64,000 nucleotides of DNA from Leptodontidium sp. MPI-SDFR-AT-0119 (taxonomy: Eukaryota; Ascomycota; Leotiomycetes; Helotiales; Leptodontidiaceae): NCBI GenBank assembly GCA_020726505.1, contig JAHLEZ010000013.1:2294001-2358000 (forward strand). The letters are read 5' to 3'. Each line of letters begins with the position of its first letter. The stretch's first letter is position 1. Positions 23,514 through 33,259 of this stretch are shown piece after piece. Position numbers and translations under genes: made by a program. Under the pieces are notes generated by a model. The model was not told the DNA's origin, searched no databases, and saw nothing but the letters and a program-made list of their open reading frames with translations.

Positions 23514-23530
23514 ACCCCATATCACAAGAA
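23514..23530. repeat. 17-bp target-site duplication of the LINE, right copy
   Basis: Exact repeat of 17473-17489, directly after the TCAA-rich tail. Confidence 0.93.
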
Positions 23531-24519
23531 CCCTATAAAATGGGGGTAAGATTTATCGTACCAACTCCGGCTCCCCCTTTCTTATTGTTCAATTTTACTA
23601 ACACTAAACTATCAAACAACCCGGTATATATGTGTTGTAGCTCAATGAGCAGCCGAGGAGACTTACCACCTTCAAGGTCGATTAGTTTATCGTCGAGAAC
23701 CTGATATAAACCTCCCCTTTTTTGTGTTTGGGGAGGGGCCGCGGGGGGGGGGGGGGGGGGGGGGTTATGATATACCCTTGGTACTCTATCCTCTAGAAGG
23801 ATACCCTTTCTAAAGTTAGCAAGACCTCGCTTATCTAAATTTGGTTGCGTCTTATTAAAAAGAGATAATATTCCCTTTCTTCTTAGCGCACAAAACCCTT
23901 TTCCTTTAGACCTGATTATCGCTGCCTCGCTACCGCTACCTTACCACCTCTATCCTACTATTTATTATCCTTTACTTATGGATTCGCTGGTGTTAGCTTT
24001 CGGCCGTTAGTAGCTTGCTATAGAATGGATTATCGCCGTACAAAGGGTATGATTAGTGGTACTGTGGTTCTGGGGGCCTGTCAATGTAGGACGGGTGTCG
24101 TAAGTCGTGATATAAGGTATGCAGGGTTCAGCTGCCAAGTTCTAGGCAGTGAGAATTAATAAGATTTGTAGGTCTCAGTATCCATTTAATGAAATAATTG
24201 TCTCCCTTCTATGGAATGCCAAGGGACAGATGGTACCCCTCCGGAGAATAGGGTACCAAAAGGGTATTTCAGGTAGTTCCCAAAGTATTTGACGTAGAAG
24301 AAACTAACCGAGGAATGCATTTCAAACGAAGCAGCATGAGACCCCACACTTTAGACTGAGGTGCTGGTCTCGAGAATATGGGCAAGGATTTGTGCTCTTA
24401 GTGCTAGTTGGTCTACAAGTTAAAGAAGGGCCCATCTGCTCTCCCAAACAAATCGCTATTATCGCATTGGAAAAGGTCCATCGGTACCGAGTGCAGCCAC
24501 GCAACATCCTGACTCTCTA
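23531..24519. other. intergenic; contains a 22-base G run
   Basis: An uninterrupted run of G occupies 23743-23764. No gene is recognised; short frames at 24322-24574 overlap the tail of the transcription-factor relic without motifs of their own. Confidence 0.5.
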
Positions 24520-26586
24520 TCAAGTTCGCGTTGTAGAAATTATCACCGAATTCAGGCTGGACAGTCGGGGGTAAAAGTTTGCGACATCTTGTTGCGTAAT
24601 GAAAGCAGTACCCAGGGAGACCTGTTGGGTATTGCCGGGCGGGGCAGTGTTCGATTGCTGTCTTGGAGCGTGCGCTGTCTGATCTGGCGCTACCACTATA
24701 TTTTTATCAAGGAACTCTAGAGCGGCAACACAACAGCGGGCCGATTTGCTCACTTCGGTGTGGCTTTTGAGAACCTCGAAACAGCGAAGCCACGATGATT
24801 TGATCGAGGTGTCAGAAATGGTGCAGTGCTGAGGTCGACATATACGAGCGGCAATGAGGACCGTGGCTGCAGAATAAACGTCTGAAAAAATGCGTTAGTG
24901 TTCACCTTGTTATTGTAAAGAGATATTCATGAACCTACAAAACACTTTGTACCACCAAGCAGGGAGTGGCTCGAAGGATCCGTCATTACGTTGGTGGCTG
25001 TGTGTGATGTCCACAATTTCTTGAGCTGCAAGAACACATTTATTCGCGAATGGAAGTGCAATTGCAAGCTGTAGTGGCATTTCGAGTTCTGAACCACCAC
25101 TTCTTTGTAGCTACGTAAAGGCCGAGAGAAGTTGTGACAACACAGGTCGGAACAGTAATATTTGCAGGTGAAGATACCTGGTTAGTAGTTGTTATTAGTA
25201 ATATAAAGTGACCGAGAAGAAATAGGCACCTTAGCTTTAGAACATTTGCCTGCCGCAAAAATCCTTCGTCAATATCTGGGTTGATTGCGGGAGGACGTGA
25301 TACAAGGGGTGGTGGAATACTGGCCATCCACTCACTAAGCAATTTGTCGATACGCAAAATGGCATTCAAATCTAGACAGTGGATCTCTTCGCTGGTACAG
25401 TTGTCTTTTTTGTACGTAAGCTGATCGCTTACTCCTGAAGGATAAAACGTGGAGAGAATATCCTCCAATATGTTATACAGCTTGAGTGTTAACCGAAAAA
25501 ATTCCATATTGGAAGGGATATTGGAACGCTGTACGCCTTCCCTGCCAGGATTAGTTGTAGAGATCCGGATCCCAGAATCTCGATATGCAGCAATTGCATA
25601 GCACGCTTAAAGTACATATCTGCCGTCGTCTCTCTGGTTTCAGCCGCATCGTCGTGCGAAAATTGGGAAACTATCGCAAAGATGACATTGAGAATGCAAT
25701 CTGTCATTATTTGGTCAGAAAGGACTCTTTCACCTCTCCATAAAGATTCATAAGCAGTAAGGAAGGTTGCCTTGGAGAGAAACGGATACAATGCATGACC
25801 TTGCATCCAAAAGTACTTCAACATGGTGTCGGCTAGGTGCCGCGGTGGGAGAACGCAATTTTGTAATATCGAACTCGGGCAATACCTCGGCCTTAGTGCT
25901 TCTCGGTAGGGCTCTCGAGAGCCTTGGAACTCTCCTCGATTATGTCCCGCTTGCTGCTCTGGTGTCTGTACTTTTCTTTCACGGCATTCCGAAGTTGTCG
26001 CATAAAGCTTGCTGTGCTAGACCTTCTATAAACCTCTGAATTGCCTTTCCCACATTCAGCAATACCAAGGTTACCCATGCCGTCAATCCCTTGTCCTACT
26101 TCAGCATGGGAGACATCGTGGTTGTCGGGAGAGTCATCAACACTGCTGAAGAGAGTTGATGCAGCACTGGTGGAGGTGGGAGCAGCAGAGGCGGATTGTC
26201 TTGCACGATTCTCATTGTGATGTTCTTCCCGAGGCGATGTTGAAGTGAAAGATAAATGCTACAGGTTGTTAACAGTACTATATTTTGGACTCGCATTTAG
26301 AAGCTGTCAAAGAAATACAAAAATGAAAAGTATGGGAGGCAGCACATATGAACAGCTCATTACTGATTGTAGCTTATCGATTTTTTTCTGAAGCTGGTCA
26401 ACATACCTGAATTGTCAGCATGGGAGGAAGCAGGGAAGCGGAGGTCACGTAATGACAACAATTACTCACTCTCGCGAGAATGTTGCTCCGCCCCTTTGGG
26501 ACTAGTAGACACAGTTCGCGAAAGCTCCATATCTCGCAGAGCAGGCACCGCAAACTGGGGATGGTCAGCACTAGAATCTGTGTATA

Positions 26587-28420
26587 ACGCCCCACCCCAC
26601 CCTTTCGACTACCCCTACCTTTCGACTACCTCGCTTAATTCTACTACTTCTTATTTAGGACTTAATAACTTTATATTGCCTTAACTTCTATATATGAAAC
26701 TATGGAATCTAAATCTCCTTTTGATTCTGATTTTATAGGTACAATTTAACGATCTTTAGCTGCGATTTGAGCCTCCCGAATAGCCTGTGTTATTATAAAC
26801 TTAGAATTTAGATTAGTCTAGACTTTCCTCCTCTTCTTCGGCCTTAACTGCTCTAATCGCTCTTTAACTCTCTAGTCCTTATATTTACCTTCTTTAATTT
26901 GTAGTCCTTTTCGTTAATTCCCTTTATAATCTTCTTAAAAAGTAAGCGTTATGTTAGAAGTTAATTATATAATCCCGTCGCTAAGGTACGTATCTATAAG
27001 TAGATATCTTTTCTAACTCTCGGAGTAAATAACTAAATTGAAGTGCTAGAAGCCTCCGGGGATAGTATTAGTACCTCCTAAGACACTTAAAGAGGTGGAC
27101 TTGTTGATTAATTACTATTTTCTAATAGTAATAAGCTTATTAAGGGTTTAGCCATAAATACTAGCCACAATCCACTAGTTCTTTATCTAGCTTTAATATT
27201 AGAAGGAGTAATACTCTCTTGTCGTGCCTTTTAGTAATAAACAAGGAAATTGCGCTTATTAATTAGTGTAGAATCGAGTAATAAACTCAACTTCTATAGC
27301 TCTTTCTAGTAAGCACGCTTAAGTATAAAGAAAACTGTCAAATCTAAAGGTTATAAGATGTGTGACGTATATATAAGTAAAAACAAAGGGTATATATTAT
27401 ACTTAAGGCACCTCTAAAGGAAATCTGTAGTCTCGTGACTCCTATAGCCGTCTAAGATAAGGAGTCTTACTAAATAATTACGTGGTTTCGTCTAAGGGAT
27501 AAACACCTTCTCTAGTTACTTAAGAGCTGTAGTATTAGTCGTCTACCTATTATTAGTTATAGTAAAGTGCCACTTGTTGAATACGTCTAATTAAGACGGA
27601 AACTATTGTTATTATACTAATTTTCCCTTATAAATTATAATAAAGTATATAGAAACTTTCATTATAGAGATATACTTAAAGATTAACGTCTAAGCACGTG
27701 AACTTAGTTATTTCCCTTGAACTTTACACTTTTTAATATGCCTTATAACAAATCTATTAAGACTATAGCCTTCTATAATACTAGTCTCGTTTATATTTTA
27801 TTATTAACTAACTAGAATAGCCTTAATAACCGGGATTTCTAGTTTTTAAAACTAAGGCTTAATAACTTTAGAATAAGCGTTATTAACACGTATAGAATTA
27901 ACGGATATTTACTTCTTAGTCTTTAAAATAAGATTCCGGGCTAAAAATCGTATTATCTAATGTTTTCTAAGTAGTTTATAATCCCCTTATAGAGCTAAGA
28001 GCCTCTCTTTAAAAACCTTAATCTACGCGTGCGTAACTCCACGACTAAGAGACTCTTAAGTAAGCACTTAATTAGTTAATCGATTCTCTATTATTATAAG
28101 TAACCTTTGTAAATGACTAGCGGCCTCCTAGCGTAGTAGAGTTATTATGTTAAGATTATAAAGAGTAAACCTAAGAACACCTTACTCAAGCGCTGCCTTT
28201 CGTAAAGATTTACTATTCGCGACGTCTATAAGCGCATACACAACGTCGTATTTAGTATACTTAGGCTTTATAATAAAAACAACTTATATTCTAAATTTCA
28301 AAGAAAATCAATTAAGAATTAAGAGAGTTAATAATTATTTAAGTTAGTAAGTAAGAGTAGCAGTAAGTTAAGCGAGGGTAGTCGAAAGGTAGGGGTGGTC
28401 GAAAGGGTGGGGTGGGACGT
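26587..28420 (-). mobile_element. Fot1-like DNA transposon B, inside an intron
   Basis: The 1,834-bp element is flanked by TA (26585-26586, 28421-28422). Ends begin ACGCCCCACCCCACC / ACGTCCCACC, with two copies of CTTTCGACTAC 17 bp apart (26602-26612, 26619-26629) followed by CTCGCTTAA. The transposase relic reads on the minus strand. It sits between the donor and the branch point of the first intron of the Zn2Cys6 gene. Confidence 0.92.
26700..28290 (-). pseudogene. Fot1-like transposase relic of element B
   Basis: It begins around 28285 with KPKYTKYDVVYALIDVANSK, matching MPKYTxxDVxxAL of its relatives with the Met codon changed to ATA. Further on, SLRKAALE-stop-GVLRFTL follows, then decayed CENP-B and DDE regions similar to element A. 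Stops are frequent. Limits are approximate. Confidence 0.8.
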
Positions 28421-28929
28421 TATGAGTTCAGTGGATCCACCTGGCCTTTCACTATCACACCGGATCTTTCGTATTCGGCATTCCTCGCAAGCCAATGTCA
28501 ACCTAGATCTCTTCCCTGACTTGCTCCTGGTCGTTTGCTCTGGGTTCGGGGCATTGCCTCTGCTCCGTTTTCCACTTTCAGCATTCTGCGGGAAGAACGG
28601 CCCATCTTCAGCTTCCACGAGGAGCGGCAGAGGAGCTTTGGAAGCGCACATAGGTACTCAAGATCATGGACTTGACGGAATCCCCGTATTTACAGCTCCT
28701 GTAGAGCTCCCTGCGCAGAAGAGGGATAAATGAGATATATCCAACATGGGGAGCCGACATGCGGGGTGCAGGACGGATCTTCGGGGGCGGATGAAGGCGG
28801 GGCTCCGACATGGGCAGTAGTGTCCTTGTATCCCCATAGACTCAGCATTAATTTTCCCTTTCGCTGGTTCCGTTTTAGTCTGCGGGCGTGAGCAACTGCT
28901 GCTTTAACCTGACCAGAGGGTGAACATGC

Positions 28930-28985
28930 CTGAGCAGAGCCTGAGTAAGCCTGAGCAGAGCCTAAGCATCCTGAGCACGCCCCGA
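28930..28985 (+). repeat. short tandem repeat, TGAGCAGAGCC-type units
   Basis: About three imperfect units of 20-21 bp start TGAGCAGAGCCTGAG. A TATA-like ACTATATAG follows at about 29000 and the tract ends near TTGTTACA (29130), which would fit a solo LTR, but no matching target duplication was found. Confidence 0.4.
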
Positions 28986-29139
28986 GTTAGCCTACGCACT
29001 ATATAGCGCTTCCCCTTTGTATATAGAGCTCTTCTCTCCTTACCTTCTTTCCTACCTAGTTGTAGATTTTAAGAGACACTTGTTACCTTTATATGTCGTG
29101 TATTAATATATAAGGCCGTTGTTACACGTGATTGCTGTC

Positions 29140-29480
29140 TTTATAAAGTGAGCGTCACAGGGAGTTATTAAAGAGAAAGAAGAAGAAGACGACATAAGAG
29201 AAGAAGTTAAAGATATAGAAAATAATAACTTATTCTTTATTAAATAGGTTTGTTAGTTAGTTTATTAGTTAGTGTATTAGTTACTTGTTTAATTACTTAA
29301 TTATTTAGTTCATTATTTCTTAGTAGTATTACAAATATATATATTTAATATTATTATAAGTTAGTCATTAATCAGATTAATCTAATTCTAATCTAATCAA
29401 GTCAATTTTTCATTAATCCAATTCTAATCTAATCAAATCAATTAATCTGATTATTAATCGATTAGCTTGATTAATTTTGC
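29140..29480. repeat. AT-rich low-complexity tract with ATTAATC/TAATCTAATC repeats
   Basis: Repeated TTAGTTAGT and TCTAATCTAATCAA motifs, the latter in at least two roughly 45-bp units (29365-29440). No coding content. Confidence 0.5.
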
Positions 29481-30220
29481 TCACGCTGGCCGTGTTTCTC
29501 CAGCGCTATCTCGATCGGGATATGCTATGCCATAACTGGTGTTCTGGCACCCAAACCATTCTCTTTTCCTCTTTCGGAATCACTGCCCTCAAGCCTAGTT
29601 CTTCCCCTTCTGCACTAGCGTGTATTTGACGCGATAGTACTTTGTCCCTTAATTGATTGCTTGGTTCATTACATAAGGTTCTTGCTAAATGTCATAAGTT
29701 AACCCAATTGGTCAGGATTGTACGCTGATTCTGCCTCCGAGTGTAAAGGGAAGGTCGGCGCATTGTTTGCCCGTTGCTGACCGTAGAATTGGGACTTGCC
29801 CGTCCCGTCTCGGAGGGTGCCCACTCATTGAAGTCAATGCCCTTACTCGAAAGATAACAGGGATAAGCTAGTGATAAACCTAGAACGACCCGAGTGAAAA
29901 CCGAACAAGTCGAAAAAAAATTTACGGCAGATTAATGAACCAGCCATATGCGATCCAGAGGCTCCAAGGTGTCAACCGCATCAGCCGAATCCTTAGGCGT
30001 GTCTTTCCCACAATCATTAGAGGACTCTCTCAGTAGCTTTGATCGGATTTGTGGTGGCAGACCTGGGCTATCGACTTCAAGGCATGTCAGATAATATTTT
30101 CTCATGAAGCAATCTCCCACAACAAGGTGATGAAAGAAATTGTGGGGTCAGAATATAGCCAAGAATATGCACAGTGACAAATTAATAAAGACACATCCTT
30201 GTGCAGCAGAATCTCTGGAT
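29481..30220. other. intergenic, nothing firmly recognised
   Basis: One 62-codon minus-strand frame (29932-30120) has no family motif. Otherwise empty. Confidence 0.45.
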
Positions 30221-30414
30221 GCACCACACTTCAACAAAACGGTCGCCAAGAGATGTGCCTGTGCCTGCCCTGCTTGTGCCTACTTCCCCGCATTCCACAA
30301 GCAACTCTCAACCTACTAACCACTTAACCTTTCCCACATCGCATATCTATTTACAAAGAGCCAAAATACAGGGAAGAGGTTAGTAAAAGGACCGGGGAGT
30401 TTCTTTCACTGCAC
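30221..30414 (+). repeat. 194-bp dispersed repeat, intact copy (empty site for D1)
   Basis: Reverse-complement match to 10765-10835 plus 13010-13134. At 30344-30345 a single TA stands exactly where D1 is inserted in the other copy (CATCGCA-TA then a 13-nt match before AAGAGCC). No inverted ends or coding frame are seen; the element class is unknown. Confidence 0.8.
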
Positions 30415-30880
30415 CCGATCTCTTTCATTCAGTTGGCGCGATATTGGCCGGATCTAAACTTGATTTGGATCCAGAAACATTCTAGTGCCATGTACTGCGA
30501 TGCATTTATCCTATTTCAGTAGTTGGTATTGTGTGAAGTACATGAGAGGCATGGGAAGTAGTGCCAAATGAGTTTATCCAGACTTTACGTATGTATGTAA
30601 GTGTATCCATGGTGGTAGAAGCGCTGCCAAGCTGTTCTTGGTACCCAGGGCAGTTCTATGAGCACGTAGGTCTCAATTAGGAAGGTGGTTAAATAAGTCC
30701 CTCTGTGGCCCAACTATGCTTCCCAAATCAACCAGGGGAAAATTATGCCACGCGGGGAAGATTAGTCTTAACACATGGCCCTACAGATACTTCTGAGGCT
30801 ATCCTGCATCTGGCATGGTTAGAGATCGAGAAAGTTGAGAGGGGTTTCCCCTCTGTGCAGCTATTTAGGCCACAAAAAGG

Positions 30881-30888
30881 TATTTAAG
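30881..30888 (+). promoter_or_regulatory. TATA-like box of the Cys-rich secreted gene
   Basis: TATTTAAG lies 85 bp upstream of the ATG at 30973, a usual distance for a fungal TATA box with a short leader. Confidence 0.4.
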
Positions 30889-30972
30889 GACTAGAATTTC
30901 CCTCCAAGATTGTCGTTAGTATCACTCACAGCTGAGAAGACAAATTGTAAAACCTCTTAAACATCCACTACC

Positions 30973-31402
30973 ATGTTGTTCAAGTATCTTCTCGCCAGCT
31001 TCCTCCCCCTTGCTGCTCTCGTCAGCGCCGCTGCTGTACCAGACGCCGCCGCCGCCGAGCTCCTCCAGGCACGCGCTCTCAACGGGCACTGCAGTGGCAC
31101 TGCCACAGGCTATTACTTGAGCACTGGCATCTGCGTCACCACCACGACTTGTAACGCCTACGATGGCTCATATATTTCTGGTGGCTGCCCCAATGATGCC
31201 AACAATATCAAGTGCTGTCAGATTGGACTGATCGACACCACTGTCAACCCTTGCGGCGGTTCTTCCTACTGTGAATGGACTGACCTCTCTTGTGCAGGGT
31301 CGTTTCAGTCAGGTAAGTGATGGTAAGAAACCACGAAAGTACGTACTAACATCTGTAGGTTTCTGCCCAGGTTTGTCCAACTACAAGTGTTGCAAAAACT
31401 GA
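30973..31402 (+). CDS. small secreted cysteine-rich protein, two-module, two exons
   Basis: Exons 30973-31312 and 31359-31402; the intron is GTAAGT ... TACTAAC ... TGTAG. The product has 127 residues. Residues 1-20 (MLFKYLLASFLPLAALVSAA) form a signal peptide, followed by an Ala-rich short pro-region. The mature part holds 12 Cys in two similar six-Cys modules, each ending in a CC pair: CPNDANNIKCC and CPGLSNYKCC. The same module is found, from memory, next to catalytic domains in some fungal cell-wall or peptidoglycan hydrolases; here it stands alone, which suggests an extracellular binding or effector-like protein. No RIP damage is seen, and codons are GC-rich compared with the surrounding relics. 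The function is not established. Confidence 0.8.
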
Positions 31403-32339
31403 GCGGATCGCCGTTTTGCGATGCAGCTGGGCCATCCATTCAACATGAGGCCTTGCAACACTGAGAACGGAGAAAAATGCGAGGACACCCAAGGATTGCA
31501 ACCTGGGAGGATTCTTTGGTAGCTCTTGGAAAATGTTTCTATTCATAGTTAGTAGACAATGAAATTACCCGCCACTGTAAACTGGAAAAGCACTGTAAAT
31601 AAAACATGGTTACCATGAATTGAGAGCCAAACATGACGCTCAGTCTACCTAGTGCCCACCCTGTATTGTCCAGCGCAAGTTAAAATGATTGTGATGCCTC
31701 GTGCTGTTGTTGCAGTAGCAGACATCCAATGTTCACGGATAACTTCCCGCAAACAGTGGGTTGAGCCGTAGGGTTTAGTATAGAAGTGGCTGGAGGGTGA
31801 CGCAATCTGTGCTTGCCGGCTGGCGGTGGCGATGGCGTCTAGATTTCTGCTTGCTACTACCCCTCTATCACCTTCCTGAAAGTGACCTGGATGGAGACTA
31901 AAGAGGGTTGGGGGCGCAGATGGGTGCATTCGTTCGAGGGAGAGACAGAGAGATAAAGGAGCGGTGGTCGAGCCATGACAATGTAAATTTATTAGCCCCA
32001 GATATTGTCGTTGTATTTTTGTACTCTGTTGATTAATGGTTTGGCTTTCATCTTGGCATATGCAAGCAGCTTTGAAGATTTTTCCTTGCAGTTGGACTCT
32101 CGATTGGATGCCAGGGTGGATGAATTGCAGCCATGAGACAGGCAGTAAATGTACATCCCCGTCGGTCGGCGAGCTGAATGCTCTTGAATGGGCCGAAGGT
32201 GTAGGATTGAGAAGTAGAATTTTTTTGGCTTTTGTAGAACTAGCTCTTTTATAAAAATGTGAACCAGAGATAATAAGCTTTGTATTTGAGAACCAACAAC
32301 TCTCCAAATACTCCACCCACTTCACACGCCATAACTATT
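31403..32339. other. intergenic, no gene firmly supported
   Basis: A 226-codon minus-strand frame (31645-32325) has no signal peptide, no recognised domain and low-complexity composition. It is left uncalled. Confidence 0.4.
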
Positions 32340-32389
32340 TATCCCCCAATGTGGCAGCTCGCGTCCCGGGTTTTAGCGTCTTGGCGCGC

Positions 32390-32941
32390 CAAGGCCTCAC
32401 CAAAAATCGGGGGGTATTATCCTTTTGGCGTAACATCTCCATTTTATATTATAATACCGGGCAAAGCAAGTGTTGTCTTTACATAGGGCAATATCACAGA
32501 TTTTATAGCTAAAGCTGGTTTCTTTCTTGCACCTGGATCCCTTTATGTTTGGTGGCACGTTGGCCGAAAGCTTCTCTAAAATCCTCCTCTTTATAGCTCG
32601 GGATATGCCCTCTTTTGCACATATAACACACACTTAAGGCCTCGGCCGGCGTTCTAAAAGGTGCTCTTTTTCCGGGAGCTTAGTTGGAATAAAAGAGCTT
32701 ATAAATCTTTTGTGTTTTAGGCGGGTAGTAGTAGTAAGTTGGAAATAATGCTCTAGAATCTTTGTTTTAAACTTTGTCTAGTTAGTTCACTTCTTATTCT
32801 TCGGTATAAGAGAGTAAAAACTAAGCTTATAGGCGTTGACAAGTGCTATATCTTCTCCCTAAGTAACTAGGGATTGTGTATTACCTAATTAATATAATAA
32901 TTTAAGAGTATTTAGTTTCTTAAGTTAGTTCTCTCGATCGA
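32390..32941 (-). pseudogene. piggyBac-like transposase relic 2, C-terminal part
   Basis: Read on the minus strand across stops: DIALVNAYKLSFLL (family DSAxxNAYxLY block), then a Cys-rich ribbon with CAKEG, SYKICDIALCKDNTCF and ARYYN, matching the C-terminal zinc ribbon of piggyBac transposases. It continues from 39549-40500 once the Gypsy insertion is taken out. Confidence 0.72.
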
Positions 32942-32946
32942 CAGCA

Positions 32947-33246
32947 TGTTACGGCTGGCAAGAGGTTGATACGGCGAGTTGACTCTAGCTGTGTATTTGG
33001 GCCTCTAGCTACGCTCAGAATCGAGAAGAAAAGACAAGGAGGAAAGGAGAGCTCTCCGTAAGGGAGAGCTCGAGTATAAATACACGAAGGACCTTCCTAA
33101 TAGGGCCTAGCGTAGTCGGGGGCCATTCATCTATATGTCGCAGGCTTGCCACTAAGTCTTCCCTATTAGGCTTAGCGCCGTCGCATAGCCAGCGATGCTA
33201 CGAGCCCGTGTCGGTTAGAATGCGAGGCGTATCGTAGGTCGTAACA
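32947..33246 (-). repeat. 3' LTR of the chromodomain Gypsy element
   Basis: 300 bp, TGTTACG...CGTAACA. On the minus strand it is preceded by a polypurine tract (33247-33262, mostly G). It differs from the other LTR only by C/T and G/A changes. Confidence 0.95.
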
Positions 33247-33259
33247 TTACCCCCCCCCT

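Larger units (their letters stand above)
24520..28651 (-). pseudogene. Zn2Cys6 transcription factor with fungal-specific domain, broken
   Basis: From Met 28651 the N-terminus leads to a binuclear zinc cluster: ACEECRIRKIRCDSERP (exon 1 ends 28441) joined to VCGACSARYGAFANCVY (exon 2 from 26554). The intron between (GTGGAT ... GCTGAC ... CCCCAG) carries transposon B. Directly after CVY an in-frame TAG stands at 26502-26504. Then SREYVDQLQKKIDKLQ (from 26406) forms the usual short coiled coil, and LPPRHLADTMLKYFW, HALYPFLSKATFLTAYESLW and NVIFAIVSQFS belong to the fungal-specific transcription factor domain. About 80-120 residues expected after GSGSLQL (the CW...GLAxRxAxxLGLH part) are missing at 25500-25560, and a frame break lies near 25900. 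The tail (GPLPAWWYKVF-type, near 24960) is present. Such proteins activate metabolic genes; this one is very likely dead. Confidence 0.8.

Noticed and set aside
28921..29131. Possible solo LTR (TGAACATG...TTGTTACA)
   Set aside because: No second copy in the window and no 5-bp duplication at the proposed edges.
29932..30120. 62-codon minus-strand frame ending LEPLDRIWLVH
   Set aside because: It could be a gene tail, but no upstream exon with recognisable content was found.
30201..30383. Short frame over the 194-bp repeat
   Set aside because: The repeat's other copy does not keep the frame.
31645..32325. 226-codon minus-strand frame
   Set aside because: No domain, no signal peptide and odd composition. 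It is long by chance standards but nothing supports it as a gene.
32942..32946. Alternative reading of the Gypsy LTR as extending further left
   Set aside because: CAGCA is repeated exactly on the far side (39544-39548), so it is the target duplication and not part of the LTR.
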